Positions 34,465 to 41,174 of a stretch of DNA of 42,131 nt are shown in pieces. Position 1 is the stretch's first letter. Every line of letters starts with the position of its first letter. The notes beneath the pieces were generated by a model. That model searched no databases. It was not told the DNA's origin and saw only the letters and a program-made list of their open reading frames with translations. The translations under genes were made by a program, and so were the position numbers. Origin of the DNA: Deltaproteobacteria bacterium (lineage in GTDB: Bacteria; Myxococcota_A; Polyangia; Polyangiales; Polyangiaceae); the NCBI GenBank assembly GCA_003235365.1, contig QJWJ01000316.1:1-42131 (forward strand). The letters are read 5' to 3'.

Positions 34465-35073
34465 TCACCGATGCGTCGGCAGTTCGGAGACGAACGCGTC
34501 GATGTGCTCGATGATGCTCGCTTCGATCTGAGCCTGCGTGACGCCTTCCTTCTTGAGCGAGGTCTTCGTCGCTTCGAGTGAGTGATTGCCGCTCTCCACG
34601 ACGAACAGGCTATTGGGAGCCGTCATTTGCGTGCGGACGCTCTGCAGCAAATCGAGCGGGCACAGATTGTCGCGCGTGCCCTGGACGAACAGGATTGGTG
34701 TGCGGAGTTCGCGCAGGACTTGATCGCGAATGGCGCCCCGACCCATACCCTTGAGCGGGTATCCGAGACACACGAGGCCATCGACGGGCTCTTCCAGGGC
34801 GAGATGACAGCCCACGCGTCCACCCATGCTCTTGCCGATGAGAATCAGTTTGCTTTCGTGCGCTTTCTTTCGGACCGCCCCCAACGCTCGGCGATGGGCT
34901 TCGACCAGCTTGGGCAGTCGGTCCGGCGCGCGTCGTCCTTCGGCGAAGTAGGGGTAGTCGAAGCAATGCACGGTACCGAGCTTGCCGAGCTGTTCGGCGT
35001 AGCGTCGCATCCACGTGGAACTCGACGGGGCGCCGGCACCGTGGGCGAACAGAAAGTGGGGACGTTTTGCCAT
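34465..35073 (-). CDS. KANL3/Tex30-like alpha/beta hydrolase
   Basis: Protein of 202 residues. It has FLFAHGAGAP near the N-terminus, a nucleophile elbow GKSMGGR (S82), the acid in VQGTRDNLCP (D135) and the histidine in GNHSLE (H164), which fits the Tex30/KANL3 group of small alpha/beta hydrolases. Family members lack a firmly assigned substrate. The ATG at 35073 is the start. It is last in a probable gluQ-SET-hydrolase transcript (52-base gap). Confidence 0.87.
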   Translation of the reverse strand: MAKRPHFLFAHGAGAPSSSTWMRRYAEQLGKLGTVHCFDYPYFAEGRRAPDRLPKLVEAHRRALGAVRKKAHESKLILIGKSMGGRVGCHLALEEPVDGLVCLGYPLKGMGRGAIRDQVLRELRTPILFVQGTRDNLCPLDLLQSVRTQMTAPNSLFVVESGNHSLEATKTSLKKEGVTQAQIEASIIEHIDAFVSELPTHR

Positions 35074-35125
35074 GGTCGATGCTCGATGGCTCCCACGGCC
35101 CAGCTCGACTGAGCCGACGTCGAAG

Positions 35126-35623
35126 TCAGGGACGCGCGTTGCCGCGGGAACGCGAGGGTGCGCGGTTGATCGGATTCGCCTCGAGCGCGGCTTTGCCCTT
35201 GATTCGCGCGACTTTGTTCAGGAGCTTGGCTTCGACGACCCAACCCCGACAACGCCGCGTGCCGCACAGGCACGGTATCGCTTCTTCGGCGGGCCACATG
35301 TAATCGATGGTGATTTGCTCGCCGGGCAGAATCGCTCGGCGACTTTCGACCCACATCGTGGGTGGTTCGTCGTCCTCGGGCTCCATCATCACCAGTTCGG
35401 CGTTGGGTTCGCAGCTGTGATTGAGGTAACGAAAAGGCGCCCAAGGTTCGAGCGTCCCGTGCGCTCCCAAATCGACGGCGTAGTCGGGATCGTAGTCGTC
35501 ATCGACGACCACGCTGCCGCGCATTTGCCCGATCACTTCACTCTTCTTGAACCTGCGAGTCGCGAATACACCGCGCCCAACTACAGTCTTGCGTACGCTG
35601 ATGCCTGCTCTGGCGTGACTCAT
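35126..35623 (-). CDS. SET-domain protein (protein-lysine methyltransferase-like)
   Basis: Protein of 165 residues. The SET core begins at GRGVFATRRFKKSEVIG (17-32). The SAM/catalytic knot has RYLNHSCEPNAEL (65-77) and GEQITIDYMW (101-110, catalytic Y108). A post-SET cysteine cluster CLCGTRRCRG (C118, C120, C125) can bind zinc with C71. These are the hallmarks of SET lysine methyltransferases, which are rarer in bacteria than in eukaryotes. The target is unknown. I chose the ATG at 35623, 46 bases after gluQ; longer frames overlap the end of gluQ. Pairing with gluQ and a hydrolase gives no clue to the target. Confidence 0.87.
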   Translation of the reverse strand: MSHARAGISVRKTVVGRGVFATRRFKKSEVIGQMRGSVVVDDDYDPDYAVDLGAHGTLEPWAPFRYLNHSCEPNAELVMMEPEDDEPPTMWVESRRAILPGEQITIDYMWPAEEAIPCLCGTRRCRGWVVEAKLLNKVARIKGKAALEANPINRAPSRSRGNARP

Positions 35624-35669
35624 TTCGTGGCGCACATCAATACATGCGTCACGGTCGTCGCGCAAGTCA

Positions 35670-36632
35670 TCAGCGGTACCAATCGTCAATGCGACACTCG
35701 ATCGGCGATGGAGTGACGTTCGCCAACGTGAACGACGAGACGACCTCGTTTGCGCCGACCCTGCTCGGAACCTGCAATCCACAATTGCGTGCCACCCAAG
35801 AGATGACCTGTCTCGGATCGATGCCCGCGTCGCGCAGTGCGGTCAGGCTTCTGCTGTTGTCACGCTTTGCGAGCCGACGACCCTCGGTGTCCACTATCAA
35901 CGGCACGTGGTGATAGCTCGGCTCGGGCAGATTGAGCGCGCGCAAGAGCGCGATTTGTCGCGCGGTGCTGTCCAGCAGATCGGCGCCCCGCACGACGTCG
36001 GTGACGCCCTGGAAGGCATCGTCCACGACGACGCTCAGCTGGTACGCCGGGGTGCGATCGCGACGTAGGATCAAGAAGTCCCCCGGATTGGCATCGAGGC
36101 GGTGACGACACTCGCCGTGGATGGAGTCGTGGAAACGGAACTCCCGTGAGTCGACGGCGAAGCGCAAACCAACCGGGGCGCCGCACTGCCGTTCGGCTTG
36201 GCGAAGGTCGGCAAAGCGACCGCGGCACGTGCCCGGGTAGACGGGTTCGTCCTCGCCGGCATGGGGAGCGGCGAGGGCCTGGCGAACGTCCGAGCGCGAG
36301 CAACAGCAGGCATAGGCCAAGCCACTTCGATGCAGCGAGTAAGCGACTTCTCGGATCGGTTCGAGCCGCTCGGATTGACGCAGCATCGGACCATCCCAAT
36401 CCAAGCCGAGCCACTCGAGGTCTCGCAGGCTTTGGTCGACGTGCTGCTGGTTTGCGCGCCCCGCATCGAGGTCTTCCATTCTCAGCCGAACCAGTCCACC
36501 TCGGCTCCTGGCTTGCCACCACGCCAGCACGAAGGCGTGCGCGTGCCCCAGGTGGAGGGAACCGGTCGGGCTGGGTGCCAAGCGACCGATGACGGGTCCG
36601 GGCTCCGGGTTGGTGCTGTTTCGATCGACCAC
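35670..36632 (-). CDS. gluQ: Glutamyl-Q tRNA(Asp) synthetase
   Basis: Attaches glutamate to queuosine in the anticodon of tRNA(Asp). It has 320 residues, the length of truncated GluRS paralogues lacking the anticodon-binding domain. The HIGH-type motif lies in RLAPSPTGSLHLGHA, MEDLDAGR follows, the zinc site is YACCCSRSD plus YPGTC, and the KMSKS-type motif is RRLAKRDNS. I chose the GTG at 36632, which starts just before GRLAPSPTG; the frame open to 36707 runs across the divergent gene. No Shine-Dalgarno is visible, and a -10-like TATACT lies 8 bases upstream, so the mRNA may be leaderless. Confidence 0.93.
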   Translation of the reverse strand: MVDRNSTNPEPGPVIGRLAPSPTGSLHLGHAHAFVLAWWQARSRGGLVRLRMEDLDAGRANQQHVDQSLRDLEWLGLDWDGPMLRQSERLEPIREVAYSLHRSGLAYACCCSRSDVRQALAAPHAGEDEPVYPGTCRGRFADLRQAERQCGAPVGLRFAVDSREFRFHDSIHGECRHRLDANPGDFLILRRDRTPAYQLSVVVDDAFQGVTDVVRGADLLDSTARQIALLRALNLPEPSYHHVPLIVDTEGRRLAKRDNSRSLTALRDAGIDPRQVISWVARNCGLQVPSRVGANEVVSSFTLANVTPSPIECRIDDWYR

Positions 36633-36639
36633 CGAGTGA

Positions 36640-36647
36640 AGTATAGT
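36640..36647. promoter_or_regulatory. Overlapping bidirectional -10 elements between gluQ and the MIF gene
   Basis: The eight bases AGTATAGT read as TATAGT on the plus strand (36642-36647) and TATACT on the minus strand (36640-36645). Each would start transcription about at the initiator codon of its gene: 36654 for MIF and 36632 for gluQ. The -35 regions are weak (TTTCGA at 36619-36624 for the plus strand). A TATA word is rare in DNA this GC-rich. Prediction by eye. Confidence 0.4.
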
Positions 36648-36653
36648 CGGAGC

Positions 36654-37007
36654 ATGCCGTACTTGGACATCGCGACCAACGCGCCGTTGGGGGACAGCTC
36701 GGAACAACAGTCGCTGCTATCCGAAGTGACGAAGCTGGTCTCCGAGCATTTGGGCAAACCGACCGCGTACGTCATGGTGCGCATCGCGCCGGTCGGCGCG
36801 ATGCGCTTCGCCGACGACCCCTCACCGTGCTGCCTCGTCAGTGTGCGGCTGATCGGCAAAGCGGCAGCCGGGGCCCGGGCCGCGCTCAGCGCTGACGTCA
36901 CCTCAGCGTTGCAGCGCTCGCTGCGCGTCGAGCCGGGCCGCGTCTTCGTGACCTTCGACGAGCTCGCGGCCAGCCACTGGGCGATGGCTGGCGACTTGTT
37001 CGGTTGA
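36654..37007 (+). CDS. MIF-like tautomerase
   Basis: Protein of 117 residues homologous to macrophage migration inhibitory factor / phenylpyruvate tautomerase. Shared features in order are MPYLDIATNAPL (catalytic Pro after Met removal), GKPTAYVMVRIAP (active-site Lys), AMRFADDPSPC, LVSVRLIGK and a C-terminal segment matching RVYINYYDM of human MIF (here RVFVTFDEL). The CxxC of human MIF is absent (CCLV). Bacterial relatives are tautomerases of unknown natural substrate. The ATG at 36654 is certain because Pro must follow it. No Shine-Dalgarno is seen. It converges on the methyltransferase gene. Confidence 0.88.
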   Translation: MPYLDIATNAPLGDSSEQQSLLSEVTKLVSEHLGKPTAYVMVRIAPVGAMRFADDPSPCCLVSVRLIGKAAAGARAALSADVTSALQRSLRVEPGRVFVTFDELAASHWAMAGDLFG

Positions 37008-37024
37008 TCGGCGAACGGGGAGCC

Positions 37025-37867
37025 TCAGGGCGTGGCGACCAAGTAGGCGACCCAACCGGCCTCGTTGGTGACGGACTTGCGCGGGCGGTACACGCCGTTG
37101 CCTTCGCCCTCTTCGTCTGCGCCCTCCCAATACACGGTCACGTCGGCGAAGCCCGCTTCGAGCAGTAGTTCACGCAGTTCCGGCAAGGTCCACAGGCGCC
37201 AGTCGTACGTGAACGCCTTGCGCATCTTCGTCCCGTCCTTGAACTCGAAGTGGATGTGATTGACCACGTGGTTGTTGATCGGGTCCATCACGTCTTGGTG
37301 CCAGATGTACGTGAACCCCGCGTCGATCTTCCGCGGCTCTTCGAGATCGGGCTCGTAAGATTCGTAACCGCCGTAAGCATCGAGGAAGAACAGGCCGTCG
37401 TCGACGAGCGCTTGCTTGGCTCGCTTGAAGTACTCGAGCAGCGTCGGTCTGTCTTGAAAGCACCAGTAGCTGAAGTTGAACGCGATGCAGATGTCCGAAC
37501 GCCCCGGGACCTTGTCCAAGACGTTGGATTGCGCCAGCTTGACGCGGTTCCCCGGTTCTCCAATCGGCGACAGGTTGTGTTCGATGCCCCACTGCAGCAC
37601 GCCCGGATCGAGGTCGACGCCGAGTGCCGTGCGCTGCTTGTCGCTCTTGACCCACGTCGCACAAAACAGCGCCGTGCCGCAGAAGTCTTCGCGGACGGAG
37701 AGCGCCTTGCGTCCGCGAAGACGCTTGAAGATACGCGAGATCATGCCCACTTCGTAGTCCGCGTCCTGCACGCTCAGCTGATACAGGGCGTGCTTGTCTG
37801 CGGTCTTCGCGGTGAACTTCGGCTTGGGCGTCTTCTTGCTGGTTTTCTTCTTCTTCTTCTTACTCAC
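37025..37867 (-). CDS. Class I SAM-dependent methyltransferase
   Basis: Protein of 280 residues, cytoplasmic. A lysine-rich N-terminus (MSKKKKKKTSKK) precedes a Rossmann methyltransferase domain. The SAM loop is VREDFCGTALFCATW rather than GxGxG, motif II is ALGVDLDPG, SDICIAFNFSYWCF is the motif IV region, and LVDDGLFFLDAYGG follows. An aromatic-rich C-terminal part (FTYDWRLWTLPELRELLLEAGF) is typical of small-molecule methyltransferases. The substrate is unknown. The start is a GTG at 37867. Confidence 0.85.
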   Translation of the reverse strand: MSKKKKKKTSKKTPKPKFTAKTADKHALYQLSVQDADYEVGMISRIFKRLRGRKALSVREDFCGTALFCATWVKSDKQRTALGVDLDPGVLQWGIEHNLSPIGEPGNRVKLAQSNVLDKVPGRSDICIAFNFSYWCFQDRPTLLEYFKRAKQALVDDGLFFLDAYGGYESYEPDLEEPRKIDAGFTYIWHQDVMDPINNHVVNHIHFEFKDGTKMRKAFTYDWRLWTLPELRELLLEAGFADVTVYWEGADEEGEGNGVYRPRKSVTNEAGWVAYLVATP

Positions 37868-37920
37868 GCAGCACTCTCCATTCGCGGACGGGGTCTCGCA
37901 CGCGGGCCAACCGGGGTCAA

Positions 37921-37933
37921 TCGTTTCAAACGA
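37921..37933. promoter_or_regulatory. Perfect 13-base palindrome upstream of the methyltransferase gene
   Basis: TCGTTTCAAACGA has two 6-bp arms around a central C and lies 53 bases upstream of the GTG start. It is AT-richer than the surroundings and may be an operator. CGACGTCG (37931-37938) overlaps its end. Confidence 0.35.
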
Positions 37934-37999
37934 CGTCGACGCGGCGCCGTGATCGTCGCGATGGCAAGGACGTGGCGAGCGGGCGGTGGGGCTCGACCA

Positions 38000-39430
38000 T
38001 CATTGCTTCGCGGCGGTGCAACGAACGGTTCTGGCCCACGTTCGATGGTCGGCGACGTAGCTGACGAGCGCCCCATGCTTCACCGGTGCCAACGACACGT
38101 CGTAGAAGGCTTTCGAGCGGCTGAGTACCACCGTCGACCTGGCAACGCCCGACCAGACCTCAGCGAACACCAACTCCTGCGGTGAGCCCGGTTCGGCTGC
38201 GCTGGGACGGGCGAACAGGGCCACTGTCTTGTTGCAGATTGTCTGTGCCGCCACGGGAGCGGGGTTGATGCCGTTGGCGTATCCCGTCCAGCGTTCGAGG
38301 GTCGAGCCACCGGGTTCGAGTTTGTCGAAACTCAACATCGCAAGCCCGAAGTGACTGATGTCCTGTTCGAGTGGCAGTAACCCGAGCAGATTGTCGGCGC
38401 GTCCGTTGCCTGGTGCGACGCGTAACTCGGTCGTGGGGTTCGAGCCGCCGCCAACCCAGACGACGCGATCTTCGCCGACCTTTGGCGGCAGGCCGGGGAC
38501 GATCTGCCGCGCGTGCACGTTGGACTGACCCATGCGCGCTTCGAGTGTCATCGCATAGACACTCTCGCCGTGCTCGACGAGCTCGACGCTCAGAGACGAC
38601 GCGCTCGGGTCGGTGAGGATGGCCTCGTGTTCCTCGCCGTACCAGAGCTTGGCGCGCAGTGGGCCGTTCTTCACCGTCGGCAGGGCGATGTAAGCCACCC
38701 ACGTGGGGCGGGAGCCGCCTGACTGGTTTTCGTGTTTCGGTAGCGCCGCAGTACGCGTTCCCACCCGCGCATCCTGTGAGAGGATCTCGAGTGGTCCGTA
38801 CGGGGGCTTCAGGGGCCGACTGAGCAAGAAATGGCTCGTGACCCAGAATGCTTTCCCGTCGGCGAACGACGGCCCCCGACCGAGGGCGAAGCGTCCGTGG
38901 TCACCTTCGAGAGGGCTGATCGGTGTCGGCTGAGGCGAGCTGCTCGCAGATACGGCCCCCAGCTTGGCGACGAATAGCTCGTTCTCGCCGTTAATCAAAA
39001 CCACACCCTGCCGTGACGCGGACGACGGGGCGGCCGGACCGACGTCGACCAAACCATCCACGACCCAACGGCCCTGCACCGCTTCGGGTTCGAACGCTTG
39101 GGCGACTTCCTCGGACGTTTCGGGGACGGCCGTGCTTGCATCGGTCGAGGACACGGTGGGAGCCCGCTTGGCGGGTAGTCTCGCCCCGGGAGCCTCAGGA
39201 GGCTGACTCTCGTGTTGCTTGGCGGAGATCTCGGCCAGAATTCGCCGCGCTTCCTCCGGCGTGAGGTTCATCTCCTCGAGCTTGGTCTTCCGGCGTTCGC
39301 AGCCGGTGGCACTGACGAGCACCGTTGCCCCGAACACGACTGCGATACACGACCAGCCGTGGGGTTGTCGGGCCTTGGGATTGGGCCTTCGGTTGTTACT
39401 GGGCGCCGAGCGCCGGAGAGGACCGGACAT
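38000..39430 (-). CDS. Large lipoprotein of unknown function
   Basis: Protein of 476 residues. The signal is unusual: about 26 polar, basic residues, then a hydrophobic stretch (CIAVVFGATVLVSATG) and a lipobox with lipidated C44 (SATGC-E). A charged helix (EEMNLTPEEARRILAEI) and a Pro/Ser-rich linker follow. The rest is beta-rich with repeated strand-turn units (GVVLINGENELFVAKLG, KAFWVTSHFLL, TWVAYIALP, ESVYAMTLEAR, DRVVWVGGGS), which could be a propeller-like fold; that is inference. The start ATG at 39430 is chosen over a frame open to 39562. No family is recognised. Confidence 0.7.
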   Translation of the reverse strand: MSGPLRRSAPSNNRRPNPKARQPHGWSCIAVVFGATVLVSATGCERRKTKLEEMNLTPEEARRILAEISAKQHESQPPEAPGARLPAKRAPTVSSTDASTAVPETSEEVAQAFEPEAVQGRWVVDGLVDVGPAAPSSASRQGVVLINGENELFVAKLGAVSASSSPQPTPISPLEGDHGRFALGRGPSFADGKAFWVTSHFLLSRPLKPPYGPLEILSQDARVGTRTAALPKHENQSGGSRPTWVAYIALPTVKNGPLRAKLWYGEEHEAILTDPSASSLSVELVEHGESVYAMTLEARMGQSNVHARQIVPGLPPKVGEDRVVWVGGGSNPTTELRVAPGNGRADNLLGLLPLEQDISHFGLAMLSFDKLEPGGSTLERWTGYANGINPAPVAAQTICNKTVALFARPSAAEPGSPQELVFAEVWSGVARSTVVLSRSKAFYDVSLAPVKHGALVSYVADHRTWARTVRCTAAKQ

Positions 39431-39795
39431 CGGGGCTGTGGTTGTTGCGCCGGCGCCGCGCGGCGCAAGTTGGAGCGTCGAGCAACGCTCTCGAGGGTCG
39501 TCGGGGCCCCGATCATTCGCTACAGGCTCGCGGCAACGCCCAGGGCTCCAGTGCAGTGGCACGCCCGTTGTTTGCCACAGCTAGCCCGGGGAAGGCAGCC
39601 TCCACGTGGGCGCCGCTTCAAGAAATCCGAGTTGCGTGCCGCGTCGCGTCGGCGGCGCCGTGTCTGGGCTTCACGGACCCGTCCGGTCTCACGAATGCGG
39701 CGCGCTCGTCGGCGGAGGCAATCCGATGACATCGCACGCGCGCACCGCGTTGGCGTTTGGCTCGCGGGGCGGCGAGCGCTCCACACGAAGCGGTC
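39431..39795. other. Intergenic stretch without a recognised feature
   Basis: No frame here has both a start and coding character; the longest (minus, 39520-39786) is Arg-rich and looks like a shadow. I see no tRNA, strong hairpin or repeat. Confidence 0.4.
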
Positions 39796-40320
39796 TCAGA
39801 CGACCTTGACGCGATACTGATTCAGCTTGTGTTTGCTGAGCAGATCTTGAAGCGCCAGTTCGACCAACGCCGCTTGCTTGACACCCAGTGCGTCGGCGAA
39901 GCGAGCGGCCGTCGACGGCTGCAGGACTAGTTCCGCGTCGTTCTCTACCTTCGCGACGCGAGAGGGAAGCATGCCGGCGGTCTTTGCGAGCTGACGAACG
40001 CTCGTACCTTGGGCATAGCGCAGACGGGCTACTTCCTCACCAGCTCGTGATCGCTTCTTGCCGGGCTTGAGCAGGCGTATGTCCATTTCCAGGTCGGCGC
40101 GAACCAGTAGCGACTTGAGGATCGACGCGATGACCTGCTTGTGATCGAGTTTCAAGCACTTGGCCAGGCGTGTGGACTTGGGAAATCCCAGCAACTCTGA
40201 GCCTCGCTCGATCCTCGAAATGCGGGAGACAGTAGTGCGGGTCGCCTTGGCAACATCGTGCTGGGTTAACCCTTGGCTGTTGCGGGCTTTCCTGAGAAGT
40301 GTATCGAGCGGTTCTGTCAC
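39796..40320 (-). CDS. Tandem helix-turn-helix (XRE-type) regulator
   Basis: Protein of 174 residues with two XRE-like helix-turn-helix units. The first is at about 8-60 (LLRKARNSQGLTQHDVAKATRTTVSRISRIERG), the second at about 98-150 (LRYAQGTSVRQLAKTAGMLPSRVAKVENDAELVLQPSTAARFADALGV). The GTG start at 40320 has AGGAGAG eight bases upstream. The two units may bind two half-sites. Several palindromes lie 40-90 bases upstream, which suggests self-regulation. No partner gene adjoins; it is separated from glnA by over 800 bases. Confidence 0.82.
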   Translation of the reverse strand: MTEPLDTLLRKARNSQGLTQHDVAKATRTTVSRISRIERGSELLGFPKSTRLAKCLKLDHKQVIASILKSLLVRADLEMDIRLLKPGKKRSRAGEEVARLRYAQGTSVRQLAKTAGMLPSRVAKVENDAELVLQPSTAARFADALGVKQAALVELALQDLLSKHKLNQYRVKVV

Positions 40321-40360
40321 GGCGCATCTCTCCTGGAGGTGGCTATAGGGACTTGTGGCT

Positions 40361-40406
40361 GTGACATATCACGTGGCCTGCTAACCCATTTGGGTCGATT
40401 ATCGAC
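40361..40406. promoter_or_regulatory. Cluster of three palindromes upstream of the HTH gene
   Basis: Three dyads lie within 46 bases: GTGACATATCAC (40361-40372; GTGA/TCAC arms), ACCCATTTGGGT (40384-40395; ACCCA/TGGGT arms) and GTCGATTATCGAC (40394-40406; perfect 6-bp arms). A -10-like TATAGC on the minus strand (40342-40347) lies between them and the gene. They are good candidates for operators of the adjacent regulator. Confidence 0.45.
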
Positions 40407-41067
40407 TTGCTGCCAAAACGGGACTAGACAGCATGGGGCTGTTCTCCCACGGCGGGGTGTGCATCCTTCGCGGTCACTAATTGTGCATTACGGGTGATCG
40501 CCGCAAGAAATTACCCCTGAAATACAGATAATTTGGTTCACTAGTTGCGCACACGCGCTCCTCTCCCGACCTGGTGCGGAATTGCTAGAACTCGTTCCGC
40601 TTTGGTGCAAAGTTTCCGAAACGTCGGAGTTTTCTATCCCTGCGGAATTACGCAGGAGTAGATGTGGGCGTTTCTGCTCGAAAGGGGGGCAACACCGCAC
40701 GGTGTGGGTGATTGTTCTAGCCTCGATGGTTTGGTTGCATCGGGTTTACACGGCGGAGCCGGGGTCCACTCAGCCGCCTGATGGGCACCGTTTGGTCGGT
40801 TTGTAGTCGCTTTGAGTTATCGCCGTGTCGGTTTGCCCGACCGTAACTCCGTGGCGCAGTCAGTCGTCGCGCGGTGCCTCGCGCAGTGCCTTGCGCGGAT
40901 CGGGTGGCCATGACTCACGCTTGGTCGAGCTGCGCGATCGAGGTGGCTTGCAGTGAACGCTCGAGCTTCCAGCGTTACTCCAACCCAACAAGCGTCGAGC
41001 CGTTCACTCAGGAACGAACGACGTCGCAGCTCCACTTGCCTGCGGTGTTTGCCCGGTCGAGTTGCCA
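40407..41067. other. Long intergenic region, AT-rich in its first half
   Basis: I see no supported gene. Around 40480-40650 the sequence is notably AT-richer than the rest of the window, with a CTGCG/CGCAG repeat near 40640-40655. This could be promoter DNA, a remnant of transferred DNA, or an unrecognised small RNA locus. Confidence 0.35.
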
Positions 41068-41090
41068 CCCGTCCCCCCGTCCCCGTCCCC
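41068..41090 (-). repeat. G-quadruplex motif downstream of glnA
   Basis: On the minus strand the sequence is GGGG-AC-GGGG-AC-GGGGGG-AC-GGG: four G-runs with two-base loops, a canonical G-quadruplex pattern. It lies 26 bases beyond the glnA terminator hairpin in the direction of glnA transcription. Confidence 0.6.
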
Positions 41091-41116
41091 GCTCCGCTAC
41101 CGAAGCCAAAATGTGA

Positions 41117-41147
41117 GAAGCCCCGAACGCTGGACGTTCGGGGCTTC
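41117..41147 (-). terminator. Terminator hairpin of glnA
   Basis: A perfect 13-bp stem, GAAGCCCCGAACG / CGTTCGGGGCTTC, with a five-base loop starts 27 bases after the glnA stop. On the minus strand it is followed by TCACATTTT, a partial T-run. It is the clearest terminator in the window. A small palindrome TGGGATCCGATCCCA (around 41154-41168) lies between it and the stop. Confidence 0.75.
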
Positions 41148-41174
41148 GAATCTGGGATCCGATCCCAGGCGAAC

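Noticed and set aside
41041..41092. CCGTCCCC tandem units as a microsatellite or CRISPR-like repeat
   Set aside because: Too short and irregular for an array; better described as a G-quadruplex motif on the other strand.
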